Shown: positions 30,316 through 39,529, counted from the first letter of the stretch. The stretch is DNA of 64,000 bases from Pseudochelatococcus contaminans (GCF_014195635.1 NZ_JACICC010000006.1:165875-229874), one strand, 5' to 3'. The notes: a model not told the origin generated them from the letters alone. Numbers and translations are program-made.

Positions 30316-31290
30316 ATGAGCGAGCACATCGTTTTTCTCGACAGTGAAGGTATTGGGCCGACCGTTAAACTGCATGAGCCGTCTTTTCCGCACACCTGGA
30401 AGAGCTACGCCTATACGCAGCCCGAGGATGTCGTCGAGCGCCTGCGCGATGCAACCATCGTGATGACATGCAGCGTGCCGCTTCGCGAGGAACACCTGCG
30501 GCAGTTGCCCAAACTCAGGATGATCTCACTCGCGCTGACGGGCACGGACATCGTCGATGTCGATTACTGTCATGCGCACGATATCGTGGTGACGAACGTG
30601 CCCGGATATGCCGAGAACACGGTGGCGGAGCACACACTGTCGTTCATTCTCGACCTCATGCGCCGCACGTCCGGTTATCACGATCTCCTGCGCAAGGTTC
30701 ATCGCGGTGAGATCGAGCCGAAGAACATCTATTTCGATTATCGCGTGAGGGATATTCGCGGCAAGGTGCTCGGCATCATTGGCAGCGGGCCGATTGCGCG
30801 GCGCCTGGCCGAACTGGCCCGATGCTTCGGCATGACGGTCTATTATCAGGACTTCTTCGGCCGTCTCAAAGGCGACGAGTTTCTGCCCTTCGACCGTCTG
30901 CTCGACATCAGCGACGTCATATCGATCAATTGCCCGCTGACGGATGAAACCCGCAACCTGTTCGATGACGACGCATTCTTGCGCATGAAGCAGGACGCGA
31001 TTATCGTCAACACCGGGCGCGGCGGCATCATCAACGAACAGGCTTTGATCAGGGCATTGAAGGACAACCGCATCGCCGGAGCCGCCATCGACGTGATCGA
31101 GAACGAGCCTGTGCGCCCCGACGATCCGCTTTTCGAATTGATCGACCGTCCCGATTTTATCCTGAACCCGCACGTCGCGTGGAGCAGTGAAGACGCCATG
31201 CAGGGGCTCATCGACAGGGCTGTCGGCAACATCGTCCAGTTCGTTGAAGGCAAGGAGCCCGAGGGCGCCGTTCGGAGGGAAAACACATGA
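30316..31290 (+). CDS. NAD-dependent D-2-hydroxyacid dehydrogenase
   Basis: A 324-residue dehydrogenase of the D-isomer-specific 2-hydroxyacid family. The nucleotide-binding region is IRGKVLGIIGSGPIARRLAELA (about residues 150-171; GxGxxA variant). Catalytic residues are visible as NTGRGGIINE with the preceding Arg, and Glu/His in the late ENEP and NPHVAW segments. It would reduce a 2-oxoacid or oxidise its D-hydroxyacid. ATG 30316 follows GTGGGA. The 3' end overlaps the next aldehyde dehydrogenase gene by four bases (ATGA), so the two are translationally coupled. Confidence 0.82.
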   Translation: MSEHIVFLDSEGIGPTVKLHEPSFPHTWKSYAYTQPEDVVERLRDATIVMTCSVPLREEHLRQLPKLRMISLALTGTDIVDVDYCHAHDIVVTNVPGYAENTVAEHTLSFILDLMRRTSGYHDLLRKVHRGEIEPKNIYFDYRVRDIRGKVLGIIGSGPIARRLAELARCFGMTVYYQDFFGRLKGDEFLPFDRLLDISDVISINCPLTDETRNLFDDDAFLRMKQDAIIVNTGRGGIINEQALIRALKDNRIAGAAIDVIENEPVRPDDPLFELIDRPDFILNPHVAWSSEDAMQGLIDRAVGNIVQFVEGKEPEGAVRRENT

Positions 31291-32738
31291 CTGATACGAT
31301 CAAATCGAGCTTCATCAATGGCGAGTTCGTAGCCGCGCATGAGGCTGGCGGCGTGCTGGAAAACCTCAATCCATCCAATCCGGGTGAGGTTGTCGACCGT
31401 TTCGCGCGGGCTGACGCCGAACTGACCCATCGCGCCATCGCGGCTGCGAAGGCCGCGAGCCGCGAATGGGCGCGCAGCACCCCCCAGCTCCGCGCGGACA
31501 TTCTCGACCGTATCGGCACCGAGATCCTGGCGCGCCGTGAGGAACTCGCCACACTGCTGGCGCGCGAGGAGGGCAAGGTCGTTCGCGAGGCGCTCGGCGA
31601 GGTGGACCGCGCTGGCCGCTCGTTCAAGTTCTACGCGCAGGAGGCGTTGCGGGCGAACGGCGAAAAGTATGACTCCGTACGCGAAAACGTTGGCATCGAT
31701 GTCACCACCCAGCCGGTGGGTGTCGTCGGCATCATCAGCCCGTGGAACTTCCCCATTGCAATTCCGGCGTGGAAGGCGGCCCCCGCGCTTGCCTTCGGCA
31801 ATACGATCGTGTTCAAGCCCGCGGAGCTTGTGCCATCTTCGGCATGGGCGCTGACGGATATCATCGCGCGCTCTGGCCTGCCCGCCGGGGTGTTCAACAC
31901 GGTCATCGGGCCGGGCCGCACTGTGGGTGACGCCTTGCTGCGCTCTCCCGACGTCGATGCCATCACGTTCACAGGCTCGGAGAAAACCGGGCGGCATGTG
32001 GCTGGAATCGCTGCGGAACGTCTGGTGCGGGTGCAACTGGAGATGGGCGGCAAAAACCCGCTCATCGTGCTTGACGACGCCGATCTCGATCTTGCCGTCG
32101 AGGTGGCTGTTCAAGGCTCGTTCTATTCCACCGGCCAGCGGTGCACGGCCAGCTCGCGCCTGATCGTGACGGACGGCATCCACGACCGTCTCGTGGAACG
32201 CATTGCCGAAAGAACCCGGCAACTGCGCATCGGCGATGCGCTCGACCCCGCAACAGACATTGGCCCGGTGGTTGACCCCGGTCAGCTTGAACAGAATCTC
32301 TCTTACGTCCGGATCGGTGTCGACGAAGGCGCAAAGCTCGTGCTTGGCGGGCAATATCTGGAGAATGACAGAAAAGCGTATCACTTCTCGCCGGCTCTGT
32401 TCACGGATGTCCAGCCGGGTATGCGCATCTACCGCGAGGAGATTTTCGGCCCCGTCCTCAGTGTGCTGCGCGTCAGGAACTATGATGAAGCCTTCGCGGC
32501 GGCGGAAGATACGCCGTTTGGCTTGTCCGCCGGCATCGTCACGACTTCATTGAAATATGCCGAGCATTTCAAGCGCAACTCTTCGGCCGGCATGATCATG
32601 GTGAACCTGCCGACCGCTGGTGTCGATTATCACGTGCCATTTGGTGGCAACAGGGGCTCAAGCCTTGGGCCGAGGGAGCAGGGCACTTACGCGCGCCAGT
32701 TCTTCACACGCGTCAAGACATCCTACCAGCTCGCTTGA
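31287..32738 (+). CDS. NAD(P)-dependent aldehyde dehydrogenase (2-oxoglutarate-semialdehyde/succinate-semialdehyde type)
   Basis: A 483-residue aldehyde dehydrogenase. PWNFPIAIPAWKAAPALAFGN binds the cofactor, the general base is in LEMGGKNP, and the catalytic Cys lies in GQRCTAS (about residue 286). The QLEMGGKNPLIVLDDADLD and SSAGMIMVNLPTAGVDYHVPFGG segments are close to 2-oxoglutarate-semialdehyde dehydrogenases of sugar-acid pathways, but exact substrate cannot be fixed. It is the last gene of operon A and would oxidise the aldehyde made by the upstream oxidases, possibly yielding 2-oxoglutarate, the same product as YdiJ. Confidence 0.82.
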   Translation: MTDTIKSSFINGEFVAAHEAGGVLENLNPSNPGEVVDRFARADAELTHRAIAAAKAASREWARSTPQLRADILDRIGTEILARREELATLLAREEGKVVREALGEVDRAGRSFKFYAQEALRANGEKYDSVRENVGIDVTTQPVGVVGIISPWNFPIAIPAWKAAPALAFGNTIVFKPAELVPSSAWALTDIIARSGLPAGVFNTVIGPGRTVGDALLRSPDVDAITFTGSEKTGRHVAGIAAERLVRVQLEMGGKNPLIVLDDADLDLAVEVAVQGSFYSTGQRCTASSRLIVTDGIHDRLVERIAERTRQLRIGDALDPATDIGPVVDPGQLEQNLSYVRIGVDEGAKLVLGGQYLENDRKAYHFSPALFTDVQPGMRIYREEIFGPVLSVLRVRNYDEAFAAAEDTPFGLSAGIVTTSLKYAEHFKRNSSAGMIMVNLPTAGVDYHVPFGGNRGSSLGPREQGTYARQFFTRVKTSYQLA

Positions 32739-32771
32739 ACACCTGCTGCCCCGGCATCCACGTTTGGTGCC

Positions 32772-33584
32772 TCAGTTGGCAAGAGCGCCGCAGATTTCAT
32801 CGGATTTGGCCAATATTCTGTCGGTCAGCCGGTTGATGTGGATGCCGTCGGGCGCGTGGAACGATTCCTGCGATGTCAGAGGGCCGGGCGCCTCCGCCAC
32901 GTTTGCGGTCACGATGGGTGACGTGGGGTGCCAGTCCTGCGGGAACAACTCGATGCGCCGGCATTTTCCGGCGTCACAGGCGTCGTTCTCAATGGCGTTG
33001 AACGCGGCAATCGCCGTTGCGGAGAACTCGGGGTTATCGGTTTCCCGCAACGGTGGCACCTGCGATATGACGATGGGCGTGGCCTCCCATTGCGGGATCG
33101 ATAACAGCTCATCGAAATTCCGCCGGAAGCGGTTCAGGCTTCTGTCACTATTGGGGGCGCGTTTGAGATGGGCGTCATTCGTGCCCACCGAGATCAGAAC
33201 CAGCTTCGGCGGCCTGATCTTTGCCGCTGTGAGGAACGGCACGACCTCTGCAAGTGTGGCGCCGGAAAGACCGGCGTTGAGCGTCGGCAACCCGCAGAGC
33301 TGGGGAAGATAGAGCCGCTCGACGTGTGAATCGCCGGCAAGCAGGATGTAATCGCCCTCTATCTGCTCCGCCTGCGCCTCAACGGTCCGAAGCCGCACGA
33401 GGGCGTAGCCGTCCCGTGGCTTGGGTGCTTCGGGCATAATGAGCGTCCATGCGAGAGCAACGCCAGCCACTGCGATAACGCCAAGTCCCATCAGGGTTTT
33501 CGTGGTTCGCGAATAGGGCGGCAGGCCGCGCGGCGCGATCATCGACCAGCGGCACCGCATCCGGCCAAAGGGGTAAGCGTGCAT
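32772..33584 (-). CDS. Membrane-anchored SGNH/GDSL hydrolase
   Basis: A 270-residue protein with a single N-terminal hydrophobic helix (about residues 31-50) and a periplasmic SGNH hydrolase domain. Block I is LLAGDSHVE (GDS, Ser nucleophile, about residue 84). Block III is GTNDAH and block V is PDGIHIN with the catalytic Asp-His. GDSH instead of GDSL is common in the wider superfamily. It probably de-esterifies a lipid, acetylated sugar or other small ester. GGAG lies 7 nt before the start on the minus strand. It is convergent with operon A and unlinked to the next LysR gene except by direction. Confidence 0.75.
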   Translation of the reverse strand: MHAYPFGRMRCRWSMIAPRGLPPYSRTTKTLMGLGVIAVAGVALAWTLIMPEAPKPRDGYALVRLRTVEAQAEQIEGDYILLAGDSHVERLYLPQLCGLPTLNAGLSGATLAEVVPFLTAAKIRPPKLVLISVGTNDAHLKRAPNSDRSLNRFRRNFDELLSIPQWEATPIVISQVPPLRETDNPEFSATAIAAFNAIENDACDAGKCRRIELFPQDWHPTSPIVTANVAEAPGPLTSQESFHAPDGIHINRLTDRILAKSDEICGALAN

Positions 33585-33754
33585 TCATGTCTCCTTCATG
33601 AAGCGGCACGATTACCGACGTTTGTTTCCGGCTTATTCAGCCCGCGAGTGAATTTGTTTCCCGATTGTTTTTGCCGAGGTGTCAGAAACAGTCAGAAACA
33701 CAACGTTATCGCGTTTGAACATGTATTCATATTGTATTCACTATAATATCTGCG

Positions 33755-34723
33755 TCAGCCTTTGGCGTTTTTCTCGATGATAGGTTTCAGGCCAAGTTCC
33801 GGATAGCGTTCATTGACGCCCATCACGTCCCTGTTCAGCTCCGCGATGATCCAGTCCTGCACATCGGCAACGATAGGGCGCAAGGGTTTTTTGCGTGAGC
33901 GCAGAAACAGGCATTGGCGCTGAGTCACGATCAGCCATGGCCTTGCGGGCACAAGCGCGCCGGTGCTCAACCAGTGCGCGATGACGTTCAGCCAGCCGAA
34001 GGCGACGCCCTGCCCAAGCAAAGCGGCCTGCACCACGATGGCGTAGTCGAGAAACTTCATCGAATCGTTGACGTTGCCCGGCACGAACAGGTTCGACCAT
34101 GCCATGCGCATATCATCGAGATGCGCCAGCTTGTCGATTTCCTGACACCACGAGCCATCACGCAGATGATTGTCGCGATAACTGTTGTTGCTGATCGGAA
34201 TCAGGATTTCGGGGATGATATAAGCGGCTTCATGCAAGGCGTCCGGGCCTGACCCGAAACGCATGCCGATATCAACGTCGTGAACTTCGCCCGCCAGTTC
34301 TCCCATGACGAGCTGAAACCGCAGGTCGACTTTGGGAAACGCACGTTTGAAATCCGCCATGCGCGGCATCATCCAGTGCGTCGTGAAGCCGGTCGAAGCC
34401 GAGAGGGTAATGGTCTCAAGGCCGGTCTTGTGATCCTCGATTTCGCGCAAGGCGTTATCGATACCTGAGAATCCTTGCGCGATGGCGTCGAACAGAATGC
34501 GTCCCGGCGCGGTCACATCGACGCCGCCTGGCTGGCGCACGAAAAGCGCGATTCCGAGGTGTTCCTCAAGGCGCGAAATCATGCGGCTGACAGCCGCCGG
34601 AGTCACGTTAAGCTCCTCCGCCGCTTTGGAAAAATTACAGAACCGCGCAGCTGCCTCGAAGGTGAAGAGGCTGTTCATGGAAGGGAGGCGACGTCTGAGC
34701 TTGTCCATTACACCATGTAACAT
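33755..34723 (-). CDS. LysR-family regulator (GcvA-like)
   Basis: A 322-residue LysR-type regulator. The N-terminal winged helix reads PSMNSLFTFEAAARFCNFSKAAEELNVTPAAVSRMISRLEEHLGIALF (about residues 15-62); the effector domain follows from about 95. LxxFEAAAR and the T-P-A-A-V-S-R recognition helix are typical of the GcvA/AmpR branch. It is divergent from operon B with a 213-nt gap, so it most likely controls the polyamine-type importer operon. A start at residue 6 (MDKLRRRLP) is equally possible; neither has a strong Shine-Dalgarno. Confidence 0.85.
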   Translation of the reverse strand: MLHGVMDKLRRRLPSMNSLFTFEAAARFCNFSKAAEELNVTPAAVSRMISRLEEHLGIALFVRQPGGVDVTAPGRILFDAIAQGFSGIDNALREIEDHKTGLETITLSASTGFTTHWMMPRMADFKRAFPKVDLRFQLVMGELAGEVHDVDIGMRFGSGPDALHEAAYIIPEILIPISNNSYRDNHLRDGSWCQEIDKLAHLDDMRMAWSNLFVPGNVNDSMKFLDYAIVVQAALLGQGVAFGWLNVIAHWLSTGALVPARPWLIVTQRQCLFLRSRKKPLRPIVADVQDWIIAELNRDVMGVNERYPELGLKPIIEKNAKG

Positions 34724-34887
34724 CAGGGTGGATTATTTTTCAATTGCACGGGTAATTAATCTTTGGTGAAGTCAGTCAATAACGCGATCAGCGCTATGAC
34801 AAGAATAAAGGGGAACGCGGCGCGCTTCAGAGGCTGTAAAATGGTCCGGCCTGCCGCGATTTTGTGCGAGTTTTCGCTAACAAGATG

Positions 34888-34918
34888 GTCAGTTGCATAG
34901 TTATGCTTCTGAACTGAC
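34888..34918. promoter_or_regulatory. Nested palindrome just upstream of operon B
   Basis: GTCAGTT (34888-34894) and AACTGAC (34912-34918) are perfect inverted arms, enclosing a second palindrome GCATA-gt-TATGC (34895-34906). It ends 18 nt before the first start codon of operon B. It may be the LysR binding site or a leader hairpin. Confidence 0.45.
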
Positions 34919-34936
34919 AACCTGTAGTGGAATAGC

Positions 34937-36025
34937 ATGTCGAAATTATCATTTCGGGAGCCTGTTGGCGTATCAGTACGCTCAGCAACGAAATCTTACG
35001 ATGACTTTTTGGCGCTCGATAATGTCAGCCTTGAGGTCGCGCCGGGTGAATTCGTTTCCATCCTTGGGCCATCGGGCTCCGGCAAGACCACGTTTCTCGG
35101 CATTCTGGGGGGCTTCGTTCAGCCGACATCCGGCAGCATCCATCTTGGAACAGTGGATATTACATATGCGCCGCCCCACAAGCGGGACATCGGCATCGTT
35201 TTTCAGAACTACGCCCTTTTTCCGCATATGAATGTGGCCGACAACATTACATTTCCGCTGCGGGCGCGGCATGTGCCCAAGTCACAGTGGGCCGACAAGC
35301 TGGAAGGTGCGTTGGCGATGGTCGAGCTGTCCGGGTATGGCCAGCGGCAGATCCATGAGCTTTCAGGCGGCCAGCGCCAGCGTGTGGCGCTGGCAAGGGC
35401 CATGATCTTCGAGCCGCGCCTCATTCTGATGGACGAGCCACTTTCGGCGCTCGACAAGCAATTGCGCGAGACGATGCAGATCGAACTCAAGCAACTGCAC
35501 CACAAGCTTGACGCCACGATCATCTACGTCACCCACGACCAACGCGAGGCGCTGACGATGAGTGACCGGGTGGCGATCATGAACAAGGGCCGCATCGCCC
35601 AGATCGATACGCCGGAACGCCTGCACGACTGGCCGGCGGATTCCTTCGTGGCGAGCTTCATCGGCGAGGCGACGCTGTTGCCGGTCGTGCGCAAAAGTGC
35701 CGACACGGCAGCGCTTGGCGATACGCTTCTGCGCTCCACCCAGCCGGTGCCGACGGGCGACAAGCTGTTTCTCGCGGTGCATTCGGAAAAGCTCATAGTT
35801 TCGGACGGCAATCACGACACGAATGTCAACGTGTTGCATGCCACCGTGAAGGACACGCTCTATCAGGGCGAGAGCATCCGCGTTTTCATCACGCTCGATA
35901 CCGGCGGCGAACTCAGCCTGCGGCTTCCGAGCAACCATTCTGGCCGGCGGCTTCTGAAGCAGCCTGGCGAACCGATTACGGTTCTGCTGCACCCGGACGA
36001 TACCGTCGTGGTGCCGCAGGCGTAA
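34937..36025 (+). CDS. ABC transporter ATP-binding protein, polyamine/PotA type
   Basis: A 362-residue ATPase of the MOI/spermidine-putrescine class. Walker A GPSGSGKTT is near residue 45, Q-loop FQNYALFP follows, signature LSGGQRQR is near 144 and Walker B LILMDEPLSALD near 164. A C-terminal TOBE domain occupies about residues 280-360. It belongs with the binding protein at 38353 and the permeases at 39530 and 40407, although a HAD hydrolase and a FAD oxidase gene are inserted between. It is the first gene of operon B and divergent from the LysR regulator. The substrate may be a polyamine, amino alcohol or small organic cation. Confidence 0.85.
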   Translation: MSKLSFREPVGVSVRSATKSYDDFLALDNVSLEVAPGEFVSILGPSGSGKTTFLGILGGFVQPTSGSIHLGTVDITYAPPHKRDIGIVFQNYALFPHMNVADNITFPLRARHVPKSQWADKLEGALAMVELSGYGQRQIHELSGGQRQRVALARAMIFEPRLILMDEPLSALDKQLRETMQIELKQLHHKLDATIIYVTHDQREALTMSDRVAIMNKGRIAQIDTPERLHDWPADSFVASFIGEATLLPVVRKSADTAALGDTLLRSTQPVPTGDKLFLAVHSEKLIVSDGNHDTNVNVLHATVKDTLYQGESIRVFITLDTGGELSLRLPSNHSGRRLLKQPGEPITVLLHPDDTVVVPQA

Positions 36026-36153
36026 CGCGCTTCCGGGAGGGCGTGACGCCGGCTTCCCGGAGACGATCTTGGCAAAAGACATCGAAACTTTCGGGCGGGC
36101 AGGCGTTCGCCGATGGCACGCGTGCGCCCGGGCTATTGCTGAAAGGGATCATC

Positions 36154-36879
36154 ATGAAGATCACGAATTTCAAGGTACTGACGTTCGACGTCGTGGGGAC
36201 GCTGATTGACTTCGAAAAGGGTGTGCTGGACGCTGTCCGCGCCCTCGGCGGCGAAAAGGCCAGCCAGGCAACCGACGATGAGATTTTTCAGCCCTACCTG
36301 CGCGGGCGTGAAAAATTCTATGGCCGCTCGTCTTCGGCAATGAAGGATGTCTATCTCTCGCTCGCCAACGAGGCCGGTTTCAACAATGACGACGCCACCG
36401 CCGATGCGTTTCAGCTCGCCGTCCTGCGTTGGCCCGCTTTCGCCGACTCCGCCGAGGCATTGGCCCGGCTGCGCAAGAACTTCCGCCTTGTCGCGATGAC
36501 GAACGCTGACCGCACGGCTTTCTCCGCTTATGCCGAAACGCTGGGTAACCCTTTCCATGATGGCGTTACCTGCGATGAAACCGGCTACGCCAAGCCCGCG
36601 CCCGAGTTCTTCGCCTTCAACAAGGGGCGTCAGTCGGCCCTTGGTTACAAGCAGTCGGAGATCCTGCACGTGGCGCAGAGCCAGTACCATGACATTGGCA
36701 TCGCCCGTTCGCTTGGTTACGCAACGTGCTGGATCGAGCGCCGGCAGGGGCTGAAAGGCTTCGGCGGTACGCCCGAGCCGCGTGAGGTGACGAAGCCCGA
36801 CTTCCACTTCTCCAGCCTGAAGCAACTCGCCGATGCCGTCGACGCGGAACTCGGCATCACGACCAGGGCCGCGGCCTGA
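36154..36879 (+). CDS. HAD-superfamily hydrolase, haloacid-dehalogenase type II
   Basis: A 241-residue HAD hydrolase. The nucleophile motif is LTFDVVGTLID (about residues 9-19). The second position of the usual D-x-D is Val-Gly rather than an acid, as in L-2-haloacid dehalogenases (FDVYGT), which do not need the second Asp. Motif II is VAMTNAD, the Lys is in ETGYAKPAPEFF and motif IV is near VAQSQYHDIGIA. It could be a dehalogenase or a phosphatase for an intermediate of operon B. ATG 36154 with AAAGGGA upstream is preferred to the longer frame. Confidence 0.75.
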   Translation: MKITNFKVLTFDVVGTLIDFEKGVLDAVRALGGEKASQATDDEIFQPYLRGREKFYGRSSSAMKDVYLSLANEAGFNNDDATADAFQLAVLRWPAFADSAEALARLRKNFRLVAMTNADRTAFSAYAETLGNPFHDGVTCDETGYAKPAPEFFAFNKGRQSALGYKQSEILHVAQSQYHDIGIARSLGYATCWIERRQGLKGFGGTPEPREVTKPDFHFSSLKQLADAVDAELGITTRAAA

Positions 36880-36902
36880 CGTCAGAACAATCGGTGCCGA
36901 AC

Positions 36903-38207
36903 ATGAACTCCATACCGCCATTTCCCGACGTTCACTCTCTCTGGCAGGATACGGCTGTCGAGCGTCCGGCATTCGGACGCCTGACAGGGGATCATCACTA
37001 CGATGTCGCGATCGTCGGCGGCGGTTATACGGGGCTCGGCACCGCGCGTTATCTCGCCATGGCTGGCCTTCAGCCGGTGGTGCTGGAAGCCAGCCGCATC
37101 GGCTGGGGCGCAAGTGGCCGCAACGGCGGTGTCGTGTCCGGCAAGTTCCGCATCAGCTACCCGGACATCGCCAGCCGGTTCGGCAAGGACACGGCACGGC
37201 GCATGCATGATCTTGCGCTGGAGGCCATCGACCATGTCGGCGAGTTGACGCGTGCCTACGACATAGAATCAGCCGATTATCGCCCCAACGGCTCGTTGCG
37301 CTGCGCCCACAACGCGTTGACGTTCAAGGCTTTGCAGGATGAGACCCTGTGGCTTGAACGCGAGCTGGGCGATACCGGCTGCTCGATCCTGCAGGCCGGG
37401 GAGGTGGCGGAGGAAACCGGCTCGCGAGACTTCGTCGGCGGGATGCTGAACACCCACGGCGGCATCATCCACCCGCTGAACTTCGTGCTCGGACTGGCGG
37501 GAGGCCTCAAAAACGACGGCGTGGCGATTTTCGAGCAGTCGCCCGTCACCGGCATTCAACAAAACGGGCAGGGTGTTGTCGTTCGAACGCCGACAGGAAC
37601 GGTGACGGCGCGGCAGGTGGTGATCGCAACCGATGGTTATTCCGATCTCACCTCCGCCACGGCCCCGGTGCGCAAGGCGATCATTCCCTTCCGCTCGGCG
37701 ATGATCGCCACCGCTCCGCTTGCCGGAACCCCCGGCGAGCCTTTGCTGAAGACCGACCGCAGCTATACCGAGACCCGGCGCATGATGCGTTGGTTCCGCA
37801 AGTATGACGGCCGGCTTTTGTATGGCGGCCGGGGTGCGTTCGGAAAGCAGGATTCAGAAAGTGCTTTTGCCGCGCTGCGCAAGGCAATGGTGCGGCAGTT
37901 TCCTGAACTGGCATCGGTGAGTGTCACGCACCGTTGGTCAGGGCTGGTCGCGATGACGCTGGACAGTCTCCCCCATGTCGGAAGGCTGGATGAGCGTGTC
38001 GTCTACTGCGTCGGATACAACGGCACGGGCGTTGCCATGGCCTCCAACATGGGACGATATGTTGCCGGAATCGTGACCGGAAAAGCAGTCGACGCAGGAT
38101 TGATATCGGCGCTGCCGCTCAGGAACGTGCCATTCTACGGCCTGCGGGAACCTGCCGTGCGGCTCGTTGCGGGGTGGTATCAGTTTCTGGATGCAGCAGG
38201 GCGTTGA
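36903..38207 (+). CDS. FAD-dependent oxidoreductase (DAO/PuuB-like)
   Basis: A 434-residue flavoprotein of the gamma-glutamylputrescine-oxidase group. The FAD motif AIVGGGYTGLGTARYLAMAG is near residues 36-55, with GWGASGRNGGVVSGKFR directly after, and the C-terminal HVGRLDERVVYCVGYNGTGVAMAS closes the site. It is a paralogue of the oxidases in operon A. Placement between the ATPase and binding-protein genes of the importer ties it to the imported substrate. ATG 36903 is chosen over GTG 36894; the Shine-Dalgarno is weak for both. It lies 23 nt after the HAD gene. Confidence 0.82.
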   Translation: MNSIPPFPDVHSLWQDTAVERPAFGRLTGDHHYDVAIVGGGYTGLGTARYLAMAGLQPVVLEASRIGWGASGRNGGVVSGKFRISYPDIASRFGKDTARRMHDLALEAIDHVGELTRAYDIESADYRPNGSLRCAHNALTFKALQDETLWLERELGDTGCSILQAGEVAEETGSRDFVGGMLNTHGGIIHPLNFVLGLAGGLKNDGVAIFEQSPVTGIQQNGQGVVVRTPTGTVTARQVVIATDGYSDLTSATAPVRKAIIPFRSAMIATAPLAGTPGEPLLKTDRSYTETRRMMRWFRKYDGRLLYGGRGAFGKQDSESAFAALRKAMVRQFPELASVSVTHRWSGLVAMTLDSLPHVGRLDERVVYCVGYNGTGVAMASNMGRYVAGIVTGKAVDAGLISALPLRNVPFYGLREPAVRLVAGWYQFLDAAGR

Positions 38208-38352
38208 TGCATGCTCACCAGCCGGTTGTATGCAGTATGTCCAGAATGAAGAAAGGGTAATGCGGATATAGAGTTGTCCACGCTTTGATAAAAATGAAGT
38301 GTTCGTGTTCGTGCTTTACGTCATTCCAAATAATAACCAGAGGAGAACAACG

Positions 38353-39393
38353 ATGCGCATGAAATTCACGACGGTTGCCTTGCTGTCTTCCGTGGCCATG
38401 CTGGCCGCAGGGGCGGTGCAGGCGCAGCAGATAACGTTCGTCTCGCAGGGCGGCGCTTATCAGGAGGCGCAGACAAAGGCCATTTTGAACCCGGTTGCGG
38501 AACTGCTCGGCATCACGATCCGGCAGGATAGTTCGCCGGATGCCTGGCCGGTGATCCGCACGCAGGCGGCGACGGGCAAGCCGATCTGGGACGTGATCGA
38601 CACCCCGACCAAGGACTGCATCCGCGGCGGGGAGCAAGGCTTCATCGAGAAGCTCGATTTCGCGCAGATTCCCAATGCCTCGGACCTGCCGGATGACTAC
38701 AAGAGCCCGTATTCTGTGGCCTACGAGTTCTATTCCAGCGTTCTGGCCTACAACAAGGACAAGTATGGCGATAAGCCGCCGCAGGGATGGGCCGATTTCT
38801 GGGACGTGGAGAAGTTCCCCGGCACGCGCGCGCTGCGCAATCATCCGCTCGCCACGCTTGAGGCGGCGCTGATCGCAGACGGCGTGCCGCGCGACAAGCT
38901 GTATCCGCTCGATGTGGATCGCGCCTTCCGCAAGCTGGGCGAGATCAAGCCGCATATCACAGTGTGGTGGACATCCGGCGCGCAGTCCGCCCAGCTTCTC
39001 GCCGATGGCGAGGCCGATCTCGTGATGGCGTGGAATGGCCGTGTCGCCGCCGTGGAGAAGGAAGGTGCGCCAGTCGGCTACACCTTCAACGACGGCTTGC
39101 TGCAATTCACGTCGCTGTGCATTCTCAAGAACGCGCCCAATCCCGATACGGCGGTCAAGTTCGTCAATGCGGCGTTGACGCCCGAAATCCAGGCCAACTT
39201 CCCGACCTATATCGATTACGGCCCGGCCAACCCCGCAGCCTACGATACGGGTAAGATCAGCCCGGAGCGCGCGGCGCAGCTTCCAAGCTCGCCGGCCAAC
39301 GCGGCTGTGCAGGCGCTGGTCTCCGAGGAATGGTGGAGTTCGCCGGAGGGCGAAGAAGCGCAGCGGCGCTGGGCCTCGTTCATTCAGCGCTGA
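38353..39393 (+). CDS. Polyamine-type periplasmic substrate-binding protein
   Basis: A 346-residue binding protein with signal peptide (cleavage near AVQAQQ, about residue 24). The mature part starts ITFVSQGGAYQEAQTKAILNPVAELLGI, typical of PotD/AfuA-like class I binding proteins. The later PQGWADFWDVEKFPGTRAL and EADLVMAWNGR segments are family hallmarks. It delivers the ligand to the two following permeases and the ATPase encoded upstream. ATG 38353 has AGAGGAGA. Aromatic and acidic residues suggest a cationic ligand, but this is not decisive. Confidence 0.85.
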   Translation: MRMKFTTVALLSSVAMLAAGAVQAQQITFVSQGGAYQEAQTKAILNPVAELLGITIRQDSSPDAWPVIRTQAATGKPIWDVIDTPTKDCIRGGEQGFIEKLDFAQIPNASDLPDDYKSPYSVAYEFYSSVLAYNKDKYGDKPPQGWADFWDVEKFPGTRALRNHPLATLEAALIADGVPRDKLYPLDVDRAFRKLGEIKPHITVWWTSGAQSAQLLADGEADLVMAWNGRVAAVEKEGAPVGYTFNDGLLQFTSLCILKNAPNPDTAVKFVNAALTPEIQANFPTYIDYGPANPAAYDTGKISPERAAQLPSSPANAAVQALVSEEWWSSPEGEEAQRRWASFIQR

Positions 39394-39399
39394 CGGTCT

Positions 39400-39430
39400 C
39401 CGGTGCGGACGCTGCTGCGATCCGCACCGG
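39400..39430 (+). other. 10-bp hairpin after the binding-protein gene
   Basis: CCGGTGCGGA (39400-39409) pairs perfectly with TCCGCACCGG (39421-39430), starting 6 nt after the binding-protein stop. Without a T run, it is more likely to protect the upstream mRNA 3' end and raise binding-protein levels over permeases, a pattern known for ABC operons. Confidence 0.55.
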
Positions 39431-39529
39431 CTGTTCCACTGACGGGCGGCGATCCCGGTCCGGTTTCCGGGCCACGATCCGGGCTGCGCCGTTCACCCCC
39501 CTACACGCTCACTATCGGGAGGGACATCC

